A stretch of DNA of 64,000 nt, from the NCBI RefSeq assembly GCF_041537905.1, contig NZ_JBGRUO010000001.1, positions 310,001 to 374,000 of the forward strand. Direction: 5' to 3'. The position numbers were made by a program, and so were the translations under genes. Shown here piece by piece: positions 24,640-32,729 of this stretch; position 1 is the first letter of the stretch; the number at the start of each line of letters is the position of its first letter. The stretch is from Ruegeria_C sp041537905 (GTDB lineage Bacteria > Pseudomonadota > Alphaproteobacteria > Rhodobacterales > Rhodobacteraceae). The notes beneath the pieces were generated by a model, which was not told the DNA's origin, did no database searches, and saw nothing but the letters and a program-made list of their open reading frames with translations.

Positions 24640-25893
24640 CTATCGCAGCGCGCGACCCTTGACGATGGCGTCACTTCCGAACCGCTTGCGGATGTCATCT
24701 GTCGCGCGCTCTGCCACCGATCTTTGCGCGGCACCGGGATCAAGCAGGTCACCGGATTTATCCGCCTCCGCCTCGGAGCACAAATCCGACAAGCCACAGC
24801 CCAGCAGACGGTAGGGGCCGCGATCACCCAGTTGATCAAACAGCGCCCGCGCCTGCCGATAGATCGTGTCAGCCATCTGCGTCGCATCGCGCAGCGATAC
24901 CCGGCGGGTCAGAATCTTGTGGTTGGATTGCTTGAGCTTGAGCGTCACCACCCGCCCGGCCAGCCCGCGCACCTTGGCCCGGCCCGAGACCTTTTCGGCC
25001 ATGCGCCACAAATGCCCGTCCAGCACATCCGTGTTGGCGGTGTCTTCGAAAAACGTGGTCTCGTTGCTGATCGACTTGATCGGATCATGGGCCGAGACCC
25101 GCCGCTTGTCCTGCCCCCGCGCCAGATGCCATAGCCGGTAGCCCATCGAGCCGAACCGCGCAGTCAGCGCCTCCTGCTCCCAGCGCAGCAGGTCGGCAAA
25201 GGTGCGGATTCCGGCCTTTTCCAATGACTCCTGCCCTGCTGGGCCGATGCCCCAGATCAGCCGCACCGGCTTGTCATGCAGAAACGCTGCCGTCTCTGCC
25301 GCGCCGATCACCGAGAACCCGCGTGGCTTGTCGAGGTCCGAGGCCACTTTGGCCAGAAACTTGTTATGGCTCAGCCCGATCGAGCCGGTCAGGCCCAGCT
25401 CATCCTTCATGCGTTTGACCAGACCCGCCAGCATCACCGCAGGCGGCGCACCATGCAGCCTTTCGGTGCCGCTCAGATCCATGAACGCCTCGTCCAGCGA
25501 CAGCGGCTCGACCACCGGGGTCAGTTCATCCATCATCGCGCGGATCTGTTTCGAAACCTCTGCATAGACCGACATGCGGGGCTTGATTACCACCGCATCA
25601 GGGCAGAGCGCCAGCGCCTTGAACATCGGCATCGCCGAGCGCACGCCCCGGATGCGCGCCACATAACAGGCGGTGGAAACAACACCCCGCCTGCCACCGC
25701 CAATGATCACCGGCTTGTCGGCTAGCTCGGGGTTGTCGCGCTTTTCGACCGAGGCGTAGAACGCGTCGCAATCCATATGCGCGATGGTCAGATCGAAAAG
25801 CTCCGCATGCGTCTTCACCCTCGGGCTGCCGCAGTTCGGGCAGCGGCGGGTGTTTTCCAGCATGGACAGGCAATCGCGACACAGGGCAGGCAT
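24640..25893 (-). CDS. dinB: DNA polymerase IV with N-terminal zinc ribbon
   Basis: A 417-residue Y-family translesion polymerase. The catalytic core begins at about residue 35 (TIAHMDCDAFYASVEKRDNPEL) and includes STACYVARIRGVRSAMP and the acidic pair in LSLDEAFMDLSG, then the helix-hairpin-helix region LIWGIGPAGQESLEKAGIRT and the little-finger domain. The first 30 residues carry CRDC and CPNC, a C4 zinc-ribbon-like extension absent from E. coli DinB. It starts 94 bp from the divergent NUDIX gene. No canonical beta-clamp motif was assigned. Confidence 0.94.
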   Translation of the reverse strand: MPALCRDCLSMLENTRRCPNCGSPRVKTHAELFDLTIAHMDCDAFYASVEKRDNPELADKPVIIGGGRRGVVSTACYVARIRGVRSAMPMFKALALCPDAVVIKPRMSVYAEVSKQIRAMMDELTPVVEPLSLDEAFMDLSGTERLHGAPPAVMLAGLVKRMKDELGLTGSIGLSHNKFLAKVASDLDKPRGFSVIGAAETAAFLHDKPVRLIWGIGPAGQESLEKAGIRTFADLLRWEQEALTARFGSMGYRLWHLARGQDKRRVSAHDPIKSISNETTFFEDTANTDVLDGHLWRMAEKVSGRAKVRGLAGRVVTLKLKQSNHKILTRRVSLRDATQMADTIYRQARALFDQLGDRGPYRLLGCGLSDLCSEAEADKSGDLLDPGAAQRSVAERATDDIRKRFGSDAIVKGRALR

Positions 25894-25987
25894 GGGCGCA
25901 ACCTACTCCTGTCAACGCAGCAGTGGAAGATGTTGGCACGCGGCATTTCCCCTGTCAGGTTGGCGCGGCAAAACATGGTGTTACAGA

Positions 25988-26407
25988 ATGTCCAATTTTC
26001 GCGGCGCAAAACTGGCTCTGTTTCTGGGCCAGAACCTGGTCGTCATCCAGCGTGACGATTATGCCCATATCCCCTATCCGGGCTGCTGGGACTTCCCGGG
26101 CGGAGGCCGCGAGGGCAACGAGACGCCAGAGGCCTGTGCGTTGCGCGAAACGCAAGAGGAAGTGGGCCTGCGCCTGTCGGCAAGCGATCTGATCTGGTCA
26201 CGCCATTACGGTAGCGACTGGTTCTTTGTCGCTCGGCTGGGCGAGGGCCTGATCGATAAAATACGACTTGGGGATGAAGGTCAAAGCTGGCGCATGATGG
26301 CGCCCGAGGCCTATCTTGTGCATCCCAAGGGCATATTGCATTTCAAGACCCGGTTGTCCGATTACCTGACAGAAATTGCCGAGGGGCCAGTCGCCTCGCC
26401 CGAATGA
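25988..26407 (+). CDS. NUDIX hydrolase
   Basis: A 139-residue protein with a full Nudix box, GGREGNETPEACALRETQEE followed by VGL, which fits GX5EX7REUXEEXGU. It follows PGCWDFPGG, as in MutT-like sanitising enzymes. The start is ATG at 25988 (MSNFRGAKLALFL), because the upstream in-frame region is antisense to dinB. The divergent arrangement with dinB suggests nucleotide-pool cleaning or DNA-damage context, but the substrate is unknown. Confidence 0.88.
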   Translation: MSNFRGAKLALFLGQNLVVIQRDDYAHIPYPGCWDFPGGGREGNETPEACALRETQEEVGLRLSASDLIWSRHYGSDWFFVARLGEGLIDKIRLGDEGQSWRMMAPEAYLVHPKGILHFKTRLSDYLTEIAEGPVASPE

Positions 26408-26411
26408 CCTT

Positions 26412-26448
26412 TCTAACAAGAAAGACCCCCCGCGAAACTGGCGGGGGG
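26412..26448 (-). terminator. Terminator-like hairpin downstream of pyrF or a small RNA
   Basis: CCCCCCGC (26426-26433) and GCGGGGGG (26441-26448) form a perfect 8-bp stem. Read on the minus strand it runs into TCTTTCTTGTTAG. It is about 160 bp past the pyrF stop, farther than usual. Confidence 0.6.
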
Positions 26449-26606
26449 AGGTAACGAACCACAGGAAGATAAAGGTCCGTTGGGGAGTGTCTCAAGCTGA
26501 GAGTCGCCCAGACTGGCGCGAATCCCAAGCAGAAATTTGCGTGTGATGTAAATGAGCGTCAGGAATGTGCCTTTCCGGGCACATCATACTTTAGTGGGCC
26601 TATGGC

Positions 26607-27323
26607 TCACCGGTTTGGCGTCTGGGCCTGCGGACTGTTGAGTTCGGACAGGATATCCAGCGCTGCCTGTTGCGGATGTGCTGCCTGCCAAACCGGGCGC
26701 CCGACCACGATATGATCGGCGCCCCCCGCCACAGCGTTGGCTGGTGTCGCCACCCGTTTCTGATCGCCCAGATCGGCCCCGGCGGGACGTACACCGGGGG
26801 TCACGATCAACCGTCCATGCGCCTCGGGCAGGGCCCGGATCAGCGCGGCCTCCTGTGGTGAGGCGATAACGCCATCGGCACCTGCCTCGAACGCATTTGC
26901 GGCGCGTTCGACGACCATATTGCTGACCTCGCCCGGTTTCAGAAGTGCTGCGTCCAGATCGTTTCGGTCCAACGAGGTCAGGATCGTGACGGCGAGGATC
27001 TTCAGGTCCTTGCCCGCCGCGCCTTCTTTGGCGGCGCGCACCACGTAAGGATCGCCATGCACAGTCAGGAAATCCAGATCGTATTGCGCCAGACCGCGCA
27101 CCGCATTTTCGACCGTGGCACCAATGTCGAACAGTTTCATGTCCAGAAAGATGCGCTTGCCGTGTTCCTGCTTCAGCTCATTGGCCAGTGCCAGCCCACC
27201 GCCGGTCAGCATGCCCAGCCCGATCTTGTAGAACGACACCGCATCGCCAATCTGCTCTGCCAGCTTAAGTCCGGCCAGCGCATCGGGGACATCAAGGGCG
27301 ACAATCAGGCGGTCATCGGACAT
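26607..27323 (-). CDS. pyrF: Orotidine-5'-phosphate decarboxylase
   Basis: A 238-residue TIM-barrel enzyme that decarboxylates OMP to UMP in pyrimidine synthesis. It begins DDRLIVALDVPDALAGLKLAEQ, and the catalytic Lys/Asp array is in RIFLDMKLFDIGATVENAV. The phosphate-binding C-terminus is IVTPGVRPAGADLGDQKRV and DHIVVGRPVWQA. Length and motifs are standard. A hairpin (ATGTGCC/GGCACAT) about 20 bp past the stop might contribute to 3'-end formation. Confidence 0.96.
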   Translation of the reverse strand: MSDDRLIVALDVPDALAGLKLAEQIGDAVSFYKIGLGMLTGGGLALANELKQEHGKRIFLDMKLFDIGATVENAVRGLAQYDLDFLTVHGDPYVVRAAKEGAAGKDLKILAVTILTSLDRNDLDAALLKPGEVSNMVVERAANAFEAGADGVIASPQEAALIRALPEAHGRLIVTPGVRPAGADLGDQKRVATPANAVAGGADHIVVGRPVWQAAHPQQAALDILSELNSPQAQTPNR

Positions 27324-27514
27324 GGGAAACTCCTTGCTGCGGCTGTATTAGAGACCTCGTCGCGTCCCGGCAAGGCCATTCGACTGGCCTTGGACGCGCG
27401 TGAAAAGCGCCTGGCAAGGTGCCTGAATACAGCGTTTCGAAACGCCGTGTTGCCGGCCACCAGTACATGCATTGGTCAAAAGTCGCACCGCGCGCCGATT
27501 TCGCCATCTAGCCT

Positions 27515-27542
27515 CTTGAAGCGGCAGCGATATTTCCCAAAT
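27515..27542 (+). promoter_or_regulatory. Candidate RpoH (heat-shock) promoter of clpB
   Basis: CTTGAA at 27515-27520 and CCCAAAT at 27536-27542, giving CTTG-N17-CCCAAAT. This fits the alphaproteobacterial sigma-32 consensus CTTG-N17/18-CyTATnT at most positions. It lies 75-100 bp upstream of the clpB ATG. Confidence 0.6.
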
Positions 27543-27617
27543 ATTTCCCGAGGCCCAAACCGTAGCGTGCCGCCCAGCGGGCGCTAATCGAACCGGGCGC
27601 TTTGAAAGGAGAACAAT

Positions 27618-30236
27618 ATGGACTTGAACAAGTTCACCGAGCGGGCACGAGGCTTCGTGCAGGCCGCTCAGACCATTGCCATTCGCGAAGGTCACCAGAG
27701 GCTGACACCCGAGCATATTCTCAAGGCTCTGATGGATGACGAGCAGGGGCTTGCCAGCAACCTGATCACCCGCTCCGGCGGCAATCCCGGTCGCGTGGCC
27801 GAGGCGCTGGAACTCAGCCTATCGAAACAACCCAAGGTCAGCGGCGACGCCGCGCAGGTCTATCTGGACGGCCAGACCGGCAAGGTCCTGGCCGAGGCCG
27901 AGCAGATCGCCCAGAAAGCCGGTGACAGCTTTGTTCCGGTCGAGCGGGTTCTGATGGCGCTTTGCATGGTGAAATCCAAAGCCAAGGAGGCGTTGGAGGC
28001 CGGGCATGTGTCGGCGCAGGCTCTGAACGAGGCGATCAATGACATCCGCAAAGGCCGCACCGCTGACACCGCATCGGCAGAAGAAGGCTATGACGCGCTG
28101 AAGAAATACGCGCGCGACCTGACCGAGGCCGCCGCCGAAGGCAAAATCGACCCTATTATTGGGCGGGATGAGGAAATCCGCCGCTCGATGCAGGTTCTGT
28201 CGCGCCGCACCAAGAACAATCCGGTTCTGATCGGTGAACCCGGTGTCGGTAAGACTGCAATCGCCGAGGGTATGGCCCTGCGCATCATCAACGGTGACGT
28301 GCCGGAATCGCTGAAGGACAAGAAGCTGTTGGCGCTCGACATGGGCGCGCTGATCGCCGGTGCGAAATACCGCGGCGAATTCGAGGAACGCCTCAAGGCC
28401 GTTCTGACCGAAGTGACCGAGGCGGCTGGTGAGATCATCTTGTTCATCGACGAGATGCACACGCTGGTCGGCGCGGGCAAATCCGATGGTGCGATGGATG
28501 CCGCCAACCTGATCAAGCCTGCCTTGGCGCGGGGCGAGTTGCATTGCATCGGTGCGACCACGCTGGATGAGTACCGCAAATACGTGGAAAAAGACGCGGC
28601 CCTTGCGCGCCGGTTCCAGCCCGTTGTTGTGGCCGAACCGACGGTTGAGGACACGATCAGTATCCTGCGCGGCATCAAGGAAAAGTACGAGTTGCACCAC
28701 GGAGTCCGTATTTCCGATTCCGCATTGGTCTCGGCTGCGACCCTATCGCATCGCTACATCACTGACCGGTTCCTGCCGGACAAGGCCATCGACCTTGTCG
28801 ATGAAGCGGCCTCGCGTCTGCGGATGGAAGTAGACTCTAAGCCAGAGGAACTGGACCAGCTCGACCGCCAGATTCTGCAGATGCAGATCGAGGAAGAGGC
28901 GCTGAAGCTCGAAGACGACACCGCCTCGAAGGACCGTCTGGAGACCCTGCAAAAAGATCTGGCCGACCTGCAAGAGCAATCCGCCGAGATGACGGCCCAA
29001 TGGCAAGCCGAACGCGATAAGTTGGCTGGTGCCCGCGATCTGAAGGAGCAACTCGACAAGGCGCGCGCTGATCTGGAGATCGCCAAGCGTGAAGGTAACC
29101 TCGCCAAGGCGGGGGAACTGTCTTATGGCGTCATCCCTGAGCTTGAGAAGAAGCTGACCGAGGCCGAAAACGCCGAAAGCAGCCAGATGATGGCCGAGGA
29201 AACCGTGCGGCCGGAGCAGATCGCCTCCGTTGTGGAGCGCTGGACCGGCATTCCGACCTCGAAAATGCTGGAAGGTGAGCGTGAGAAGCTGCTGCGGATG
29301 GAAGACGATCTGCATGCGCGTGTCATCGGTCAGGATGCAGCGGTCACCGCAGTCGCCAATGCCGTGCGTCGCGCGCGCGCCGGTCTGAATGACGAAGGTC
29401 GCCCGCTGGGTTCGTTCCTGTTCCTCGGACCCACCGGCGTGGGTAAGACCGAGCTGACCAAGGCCGTGGCGAACTTCCTGTTCGACGACGACAATGCGAT
29501 GGTCCGCATTGATATGTCCGAGTTCATGGAGAAGCACGCGGTTGCGCGTCTGATCGGTGCCCCTCCGGGCTATGTCGGGTATGACGAAGGCGGTGTGTTG
29601 ACCGAAGCGGTCCGGCGCAGGCCCTATCAGGTCGTGCTGTTCGATGAGGTCGAAAAGGCTCATCCAGATGTGTTCAACGTGCTGTTGCAGGTTCTGGATG
29701 ACGGCGTGCTGACCGATGGTCAGGGCCGCACCGTGGACTTCAAACAGACGCTGATCATTCTGACGTCGAACCTCGGCTCGCAAGCGCTCAGCCAGTTGCC
29801 CGAAGGGGCCGACAGCGCGCAGGCGCAGCGCGATGTGATGGATGCGGTCAGGGCGCATTTCCGGCCGGAATTCCTCAACCGTCTGGACGAAACCATCATC
29901 TTCGACCGCCTCAAGCGCGGCGATATGGATGGGATCGTCGATATCCAGATGGCACGCCTGCAGAAACGTCTGGCCGCCCGCAACATCGACCTAGCGCTGG
30001 ACGAGGGCGCACGGGAATGGTTGGCGAGCGAAGGCTACGATCCGGTCTTTGGCGCGCGGCCACTGAAGCGGGTGATCCAGCGCGCATTGCAAAACCCGCT
30101 GGCCGAAGCGCTGCTGGCCGGCGAGATCAAGGATGGCGAAACCGTCCCCGTGACGTCAGGCCCGGACGGGTTGATCATCGGCGACCGGCTGGGCACGTCA
30201 GACCGTCCGCGCCCGGATGATGCCGTGGTGCACTGA
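27618..30236 (+). CDS. clpB: ATP-dependent chaperone ClpB
   Basis: An 872-residue disaggregase that works with DnaK to rescue aggregated proteins. It has the N-terminal Clp repeat domain (about 1-150), a first AAA+ module with Walker A GEPGVGKT, a coiled-coil middle domain rich in Glu, Gln and Lys (about 400-525), and a second AAA+ module with Walker A GPTGVGKT. The arginine-rich segment VGYDEGGVLTEAVRRRPYQVVL and ILTSNLGSQAL are typical. The length is the usual one. The start is ATG at 27618, with GAAAGGAG upstream. A heat-shock promoter candidate precedes it. Confidence 0.98.
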   Translation: MDLNKFTERARGFVQAAQTIAIREGHQRLTPEHILKALMDDEQGLASNLITRSGGNPGRVAEALELSLSKQPKVSGDAAQVYLDGQTGKVLAEAEQIAQKAGDSFVPVERVLMALCMVKSKAKEALEAGHVSAQALNEAINDIRKGRTADTASAEEGYDALKKYARDLTEAAAEGKIDPIIGRDEEIRRSMQVLSRRTKNNPVLIGEPGVGKTAIAEGMALRIINGDVPESLKDKKLLALDMGALIAGAKYRGEFEERLKAVLTEVTEAAGEIILFIDEMHTLVGAGKSDGAMDAANLIKPALARGELHCIGATTLDEYRKYVEKDAALARRFQPVVVAEPTVEDTISILRGIKEKYELHHGVRISDSALVSAATLSHRYITDRFLPDKAIDLVDEAASRLRMEVDSKPEELDQLDRQILQMQIEEEALKLEDDTASKDRLETLQKDLADLQEQSAEMTAQWQAERDKLAGARDLKEQLDKARADLEIAKREGNLAKAGELSYGVIPELEKKLTEAENAESSQMMAEETVRPEQIASVVERWTGIPTSKMLEGEREKLLRMEDDLHARVIGQDAAVTAVANAVRRARAGLNDEGRPLGSFLFLGPTGVGKTELTKAVANFLFDDDNAMVRIDMSEFMEKHAVARLIGAPPGYVGYDEGGVLTEAVRRRPYQVVLFDEVEKAHPDVFNVLLQVLDDGVLTDGQGRTVDFKQTLIILTSNLGSQALSQLPEGADSAQAQRDVMDAVRAHFRPEFLNRLDETIIFDRLKRGDMDGIVDIQMARLQKRLAARNIDLALDEGAREWLASEGYDPVFGARPLKRVIQRALQNPLAEALLAGEIKDGETVPVTSGPDGLIIGDRLGTSDRPRPDDAVVH

Positions 30237-30255
30237 AGCCAGCCACCAAACGAAT

Positions 30256-30287
30256 AGAGCCCGCCAATTTGGCGGGCTCTTTGTTTC
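30256..30287 (+). terminator. Terminator of clpB
   Basis: AGAGCCCGCC pairs with GGCGGGCTCT around an AATTT loop, followed by TTGTTTC. It is about 20 bp past the clpB stop. Confidence 0.92.
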
Positions 30288-30300
30288 AATGACATCGAGC

Positions 30301-30669
30301 TTACAACCCCAGCGCCACCTTGACCGCAATATCGACCACCCCGGCCAGCAAGGCGTTTTGATCCGCTGAGCACCCGGCATCCAGCGCCTCGACAAAAGCG
30401 GCGTGTAGCTGCGCTGCGTCCGCGTCACTGTCGGAAAAAGCGGTGATATCGATCTGCCGGTTGTAGAGGGACACGGCGGTCATTTTCTCGACCACCTCAT
30501 ATACGAAGGCCTCGTCGCCATGACCTTCTTCCACGACACTGGCGCAGCTGTGATACATGACCGGAAGCGCGTCCTGCACCATCGCGTCGGCCGCCTCATC
30601 AGCGCTGGCCCCGATCGGAGCCATCAGCAACGCGACAAGCGCCGCACCGGAAAACCCGTTCCTGAACAT
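30301..30669 (-). CDS. Secreted hypothetical protein
   Basis: A 122-residue protein with a signal peptide (MFRNGFSGAALVALLMAPIGASA). The mature part is acidic and alpha-helical, with two cysteines (HSCASVVEE and DAGCSADQ). I prefer the ATG at 30669 because GGGAGG lies 9 bp upstream and the signal peptide starts there. An earlier ATG at 30726 overlaps the stop of the upstream glycine-zipper gene by ATGA and is also possible. No family recognised. It is probably co-transcribed with its neighbour. Confidence 0.7.
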   Translation of the reverse strand: MFRNGFSGAALVALLMAPIGASADEAADAMVQDALPVMYHSCASVVEEGHGDEAFVYEVVEKMTAVSLYNRQIDITAFSDSDADAAQLHAAFVEALDAGCSADQNALLAGVVDIAVKVALGL

Positions 30670-30722
30670 CGCGGAGAACCTCCCAAGCTCTTTTGCCCTT
30701 GTCAGAGCCATATCTGGCCCCG

Positions 30723-30944
30723 TCATTTCTTGTTCGCGCCGATCACGGCACCCAGGATGGCGCCTGCCGCAGCGCCCCGGCCCTTGCCGATCAGCGCGCC
30801 CACGCCCGCCCCGATTAGCGCGCCCTTGATCGCGTCGTCGGTCTTTTTCTTGTGGTTGGCCTGCGCCTCGGAGATTGGCATCACGGCCAGCATCATCGCC
30901 GCCAATCCGGTTATCAGACCCTGATACATTCTGGACCTTGTCAT
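30723..30944 (-). CDS. Glycine-zipper small envelope protein
   Basis: A 73-residue protein with an N-terminal signal-like helix (residues 6-25), then KKKTDD and a glycine-zipper hairpin, GALIGAGVGALIGKGRGAAAG, shortened here to its GxxxG landmarks (GALIG, GALIGKG, GAVIG). The start is ATG at 30944, preceded by GAGGAGG. Glycine-zipper 2TM proteins sit in bacterial envelopes, and their roles vary. Its stop touches the possible upstream start of the next gene. Confidence 0.75.
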   Translation of the reverse strand: MTRSRMYQGLITGLAAMMLAVMPISEAQANHKKKTDDAIKGALIGAGVGALIGKGRGAAAGAILGAVIGANKK

Positions 30945-31092
30945 TCGCTGCCTCCTCAAGACGGTTTGCCCCAATGCCCTGTAGCGCGGGGCATCTCCCC
31001 AACAGTCCAACTGCAAAGACTAGAATGGGTCAAGCCCGCAAAACTCGCTCTGGTTGTCAGATCCGCGCATATCGAACCGCCCCTGTAAGCAA

Positions 31093-31129
31093 CAAAAAAG
31101 CCACCGGAAATGCCGGTGGCCTTTTTTTG
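31093..31129 (-). terminator. Bidirectional terminator after trcR
   Basis: GCCACCGG (31100-31107) and CCGGTGGC (31113-31120), flanked by A-runs and T-runs on both sides. It lies 20 bp past the trcR stop and works in either orientation. Confidence 0.88.
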
Positions 31130-31148
31130 TTCATCAATGTCCGAAGGA

Positions 31149-31913
31149 TCAGTAGCGCGGATCGTCGCTGTTATCTTCCTCTTCATCCTCATCGCTATTG
31201 GGAAGGTTGAAGAAGCTGTCGGCATCGACGATCGGCTCTTCTTTCTTCTCTTCCGGGGCGCTGCCCAGCGTGAAGGTTTCCAGCCCTTCAATCGCGGTCG
31301 GGATGCGAGGCTCGGCGTCCATCTCAAGCGACTGTTCGGTCGAGACCAGCTTGCGGCGCTCATCATCGCTCATCACGCCACCTTCGGCGGCTTTCTTGGC
31401 AGCGGCTTTCTGCACGATCGCATCCAGCTCGGATTGCTTGCAAAGCCCCAGCGCCACCGGGTCGATGGGTTGGATGTTGGAAATGTTCCAATGGGTCCGC
31501 TCGCGGATCGCCTGAATGGTCGGCTTGGTGGTGCCGACCAGTTTGGAAATCTGCCCGTCACTCAGTTCGGGGTGGAACTTCACCAGCCACAGGATCGAGG
31601 CCGGACGGTCCTGGCGTTTGCTGAGCGGCGTGTAACGCGGGCCACGGCGCTTTTCCTCGCCCGAGGCGGCCGGATTAAACTTGAGCTTGAGCCGGTAGAG
31701 AGGGTTCGACTGGGCCTTGTCGATCTCTTCCTGGGTCAGCTGGTTGTTGGCGATCGGATCAAAGCCTTTGACACCGGTAGCCACATCACCATCAGCGATG
31801 CCCTGAATTTCCAGCTCGTGCATGCCCACGAAATCCGCGATCTGCTTGAAGCTGATCGTGGTGTTGTCCACCAGCCATACGGCGGTCGCCTTGGCCATCA
31901 GGGGTTTCGACAT
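31149..31913 (-). CDS. trcR: TrcR-family (DUF1013) cell-cycle regulator
   Basis: A 254-residue protein matching the alphaproteobacterial DUF1013 family, including Caulobacter TrcR. It begins MSKPLMAKATAVWLVDNTT, and the helix-turn-helix-like stretch is LSDGQISKLVGTTKPTIQAI (residues about 120-140). The N-terminus also resembles a DNA-binding fold (ISFKQIADFVGMHELEI). The C-terminal 60 residues are strongly acidic and end in EEEDNSDDPRY. The family is conserved and has been tied to transcription control of the cell cycle. Sequence alone does not show targets here. Confidence 0.9.
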   Translation of the reverse strand: MSKPLMAKATAVWLVDNTTISFKQIADFVGMHELEIQGIADGDVATGVKGFDPIANNQLTQEEIDKAQSNPLYRLKLKFNPAASGEEKRRGPRYTPLSKRQDRPASILWLVKFHPELSDGQISKLVGTTKPTIQAIRERTHWNISNIQPIDPVALGLCKQSELDAIVQKAAAKKAAEGGVMSDDERRKLVSTEQSLEMDAEPRIPTAIEGLETFTLGSAPEEKKEEPIVDADSFFNLPNSDEDEEEDNSDDPRY

Positions 31914-32044
31914 GAGCCTGTCTCCTTAGAATACATCTGTCCCGTCGCCGGAATTCGGCGGCCCAGGTTGCCCTTGGGCAGGTTTCCGTTGTCGGGGAAC
32001 TTGGCCCGTATATAGTCGCGGTATTGCAATAAGGGAAGAGCCGA

Positions 32045-32674
32045 ATGCGCTGGTTTCTCGTCTGGTGCCTGAGCGCCGTTCCGCTGCTTGCCGAGGGTGA
32101 GAAGGCGGGAGAGTTCGACTATTACGTCCTGTCGCTCAGCTGGTCACCGAACTGGTGCGCGCGCGAGGGCGATGCACGTGGGGCCGACCAATGCGACGCC
32201 GCACAGGATCATGGCTGGATTCTGCACGGGCTCTGGCCGCAATTTCATGAGGGCTGGCCGTCCTATTGCCGCACCCCGCATGCGCCGCCATCGCGCGGGA
32301 TGACGCGGGAAATAGCCGATATTCAAGGCAGTTCCGGTTTGGCCTGGCATCAGTGGAAGAAACACGGCACCTGTTCGGGCCTGACTGCGACGCAGTATTT
32401 CGATTTGTCCCGGCAGGCTTACGCGTCCGTCACCCGCCCGCCGGTCTTTCGCAAGCTGGATCAATCGGTCACCCTGCCTGCCGCAGTGGTGGAGGAGGCC
32501 TTCCTGCAAGCCAACCCGGCGCTGGAGCGTGACATGATCACCATCACCTGCCGCGACGGCTTCATTGAAGAGGCACGCCTGTGCCTGTCGAAATCGCTGG
32601 ACCCGGTGCCTTGCGGGCGCGACGTAATCCGCGATTGCCGCGCCAAGGACGCGCAGTTCGACCCGATTCGCTAA
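32045..32674 (+). CDS. Secreted T2-family ribonuclease
   Basis: A 209-residue endoribonuclease with a short signal peptide (about residues 1-16). Both catalytic blocks are present: CAS1 is ILHGLWPQF with H61, and CAS2 is WHQWKKHGTCS with H107. Several cysteines support disulfides, as in other T2 enzymes. It would cleave RNA in the periplasm or outside the cell, giving 2',3'-cyclic phosphates. The gene is single, with its own upstream gap. Confidence 0.9.
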   Translation: MRWFLVWCLSAVPLLAEGEKAGEFDYYVLSLSWSPNWCAREGDARGADQCDAAQDHGWILHGLWPQFHEGWPSYCRTPHAPPSRGMTREIADIQGSSGLAWHQWKKHGTCSGLTATQYFDLSRQAYASVTRPPVFRKLDQSVTLPAAVVEEAFLQANPALERDMITITCRDGFIEEARLCLSKSLDPVPCGRDVIRDCRAKDAQFDPIR

Positions 32675-32685
32675 CCTGCAACGCA

Positions 32686-32709
32686 AAAGGGCACCCATTG
32701 GTGTCCTTT
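32686..32709. terminator. Hairpin between the RNase and the permease, probable shared terminator
   Basis: AAAGGGCACC pairs with GGTGTCCTTT (one G-U pair) around a 4-nt loop, between two convergent genes. On the minus strand it is followed by TGCGTT, and on the plus strand by CAGGTTTCC. The tails are weak. Confidence 0.5.
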
Positions 32710-32729
32710 CAGGTTTCCTGCGTGCCGAC

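Noticed and set aside
28743..29858. Minus-strand frame opposite clpB
   Set aside because: It has no motif and follows clpB codon structure.
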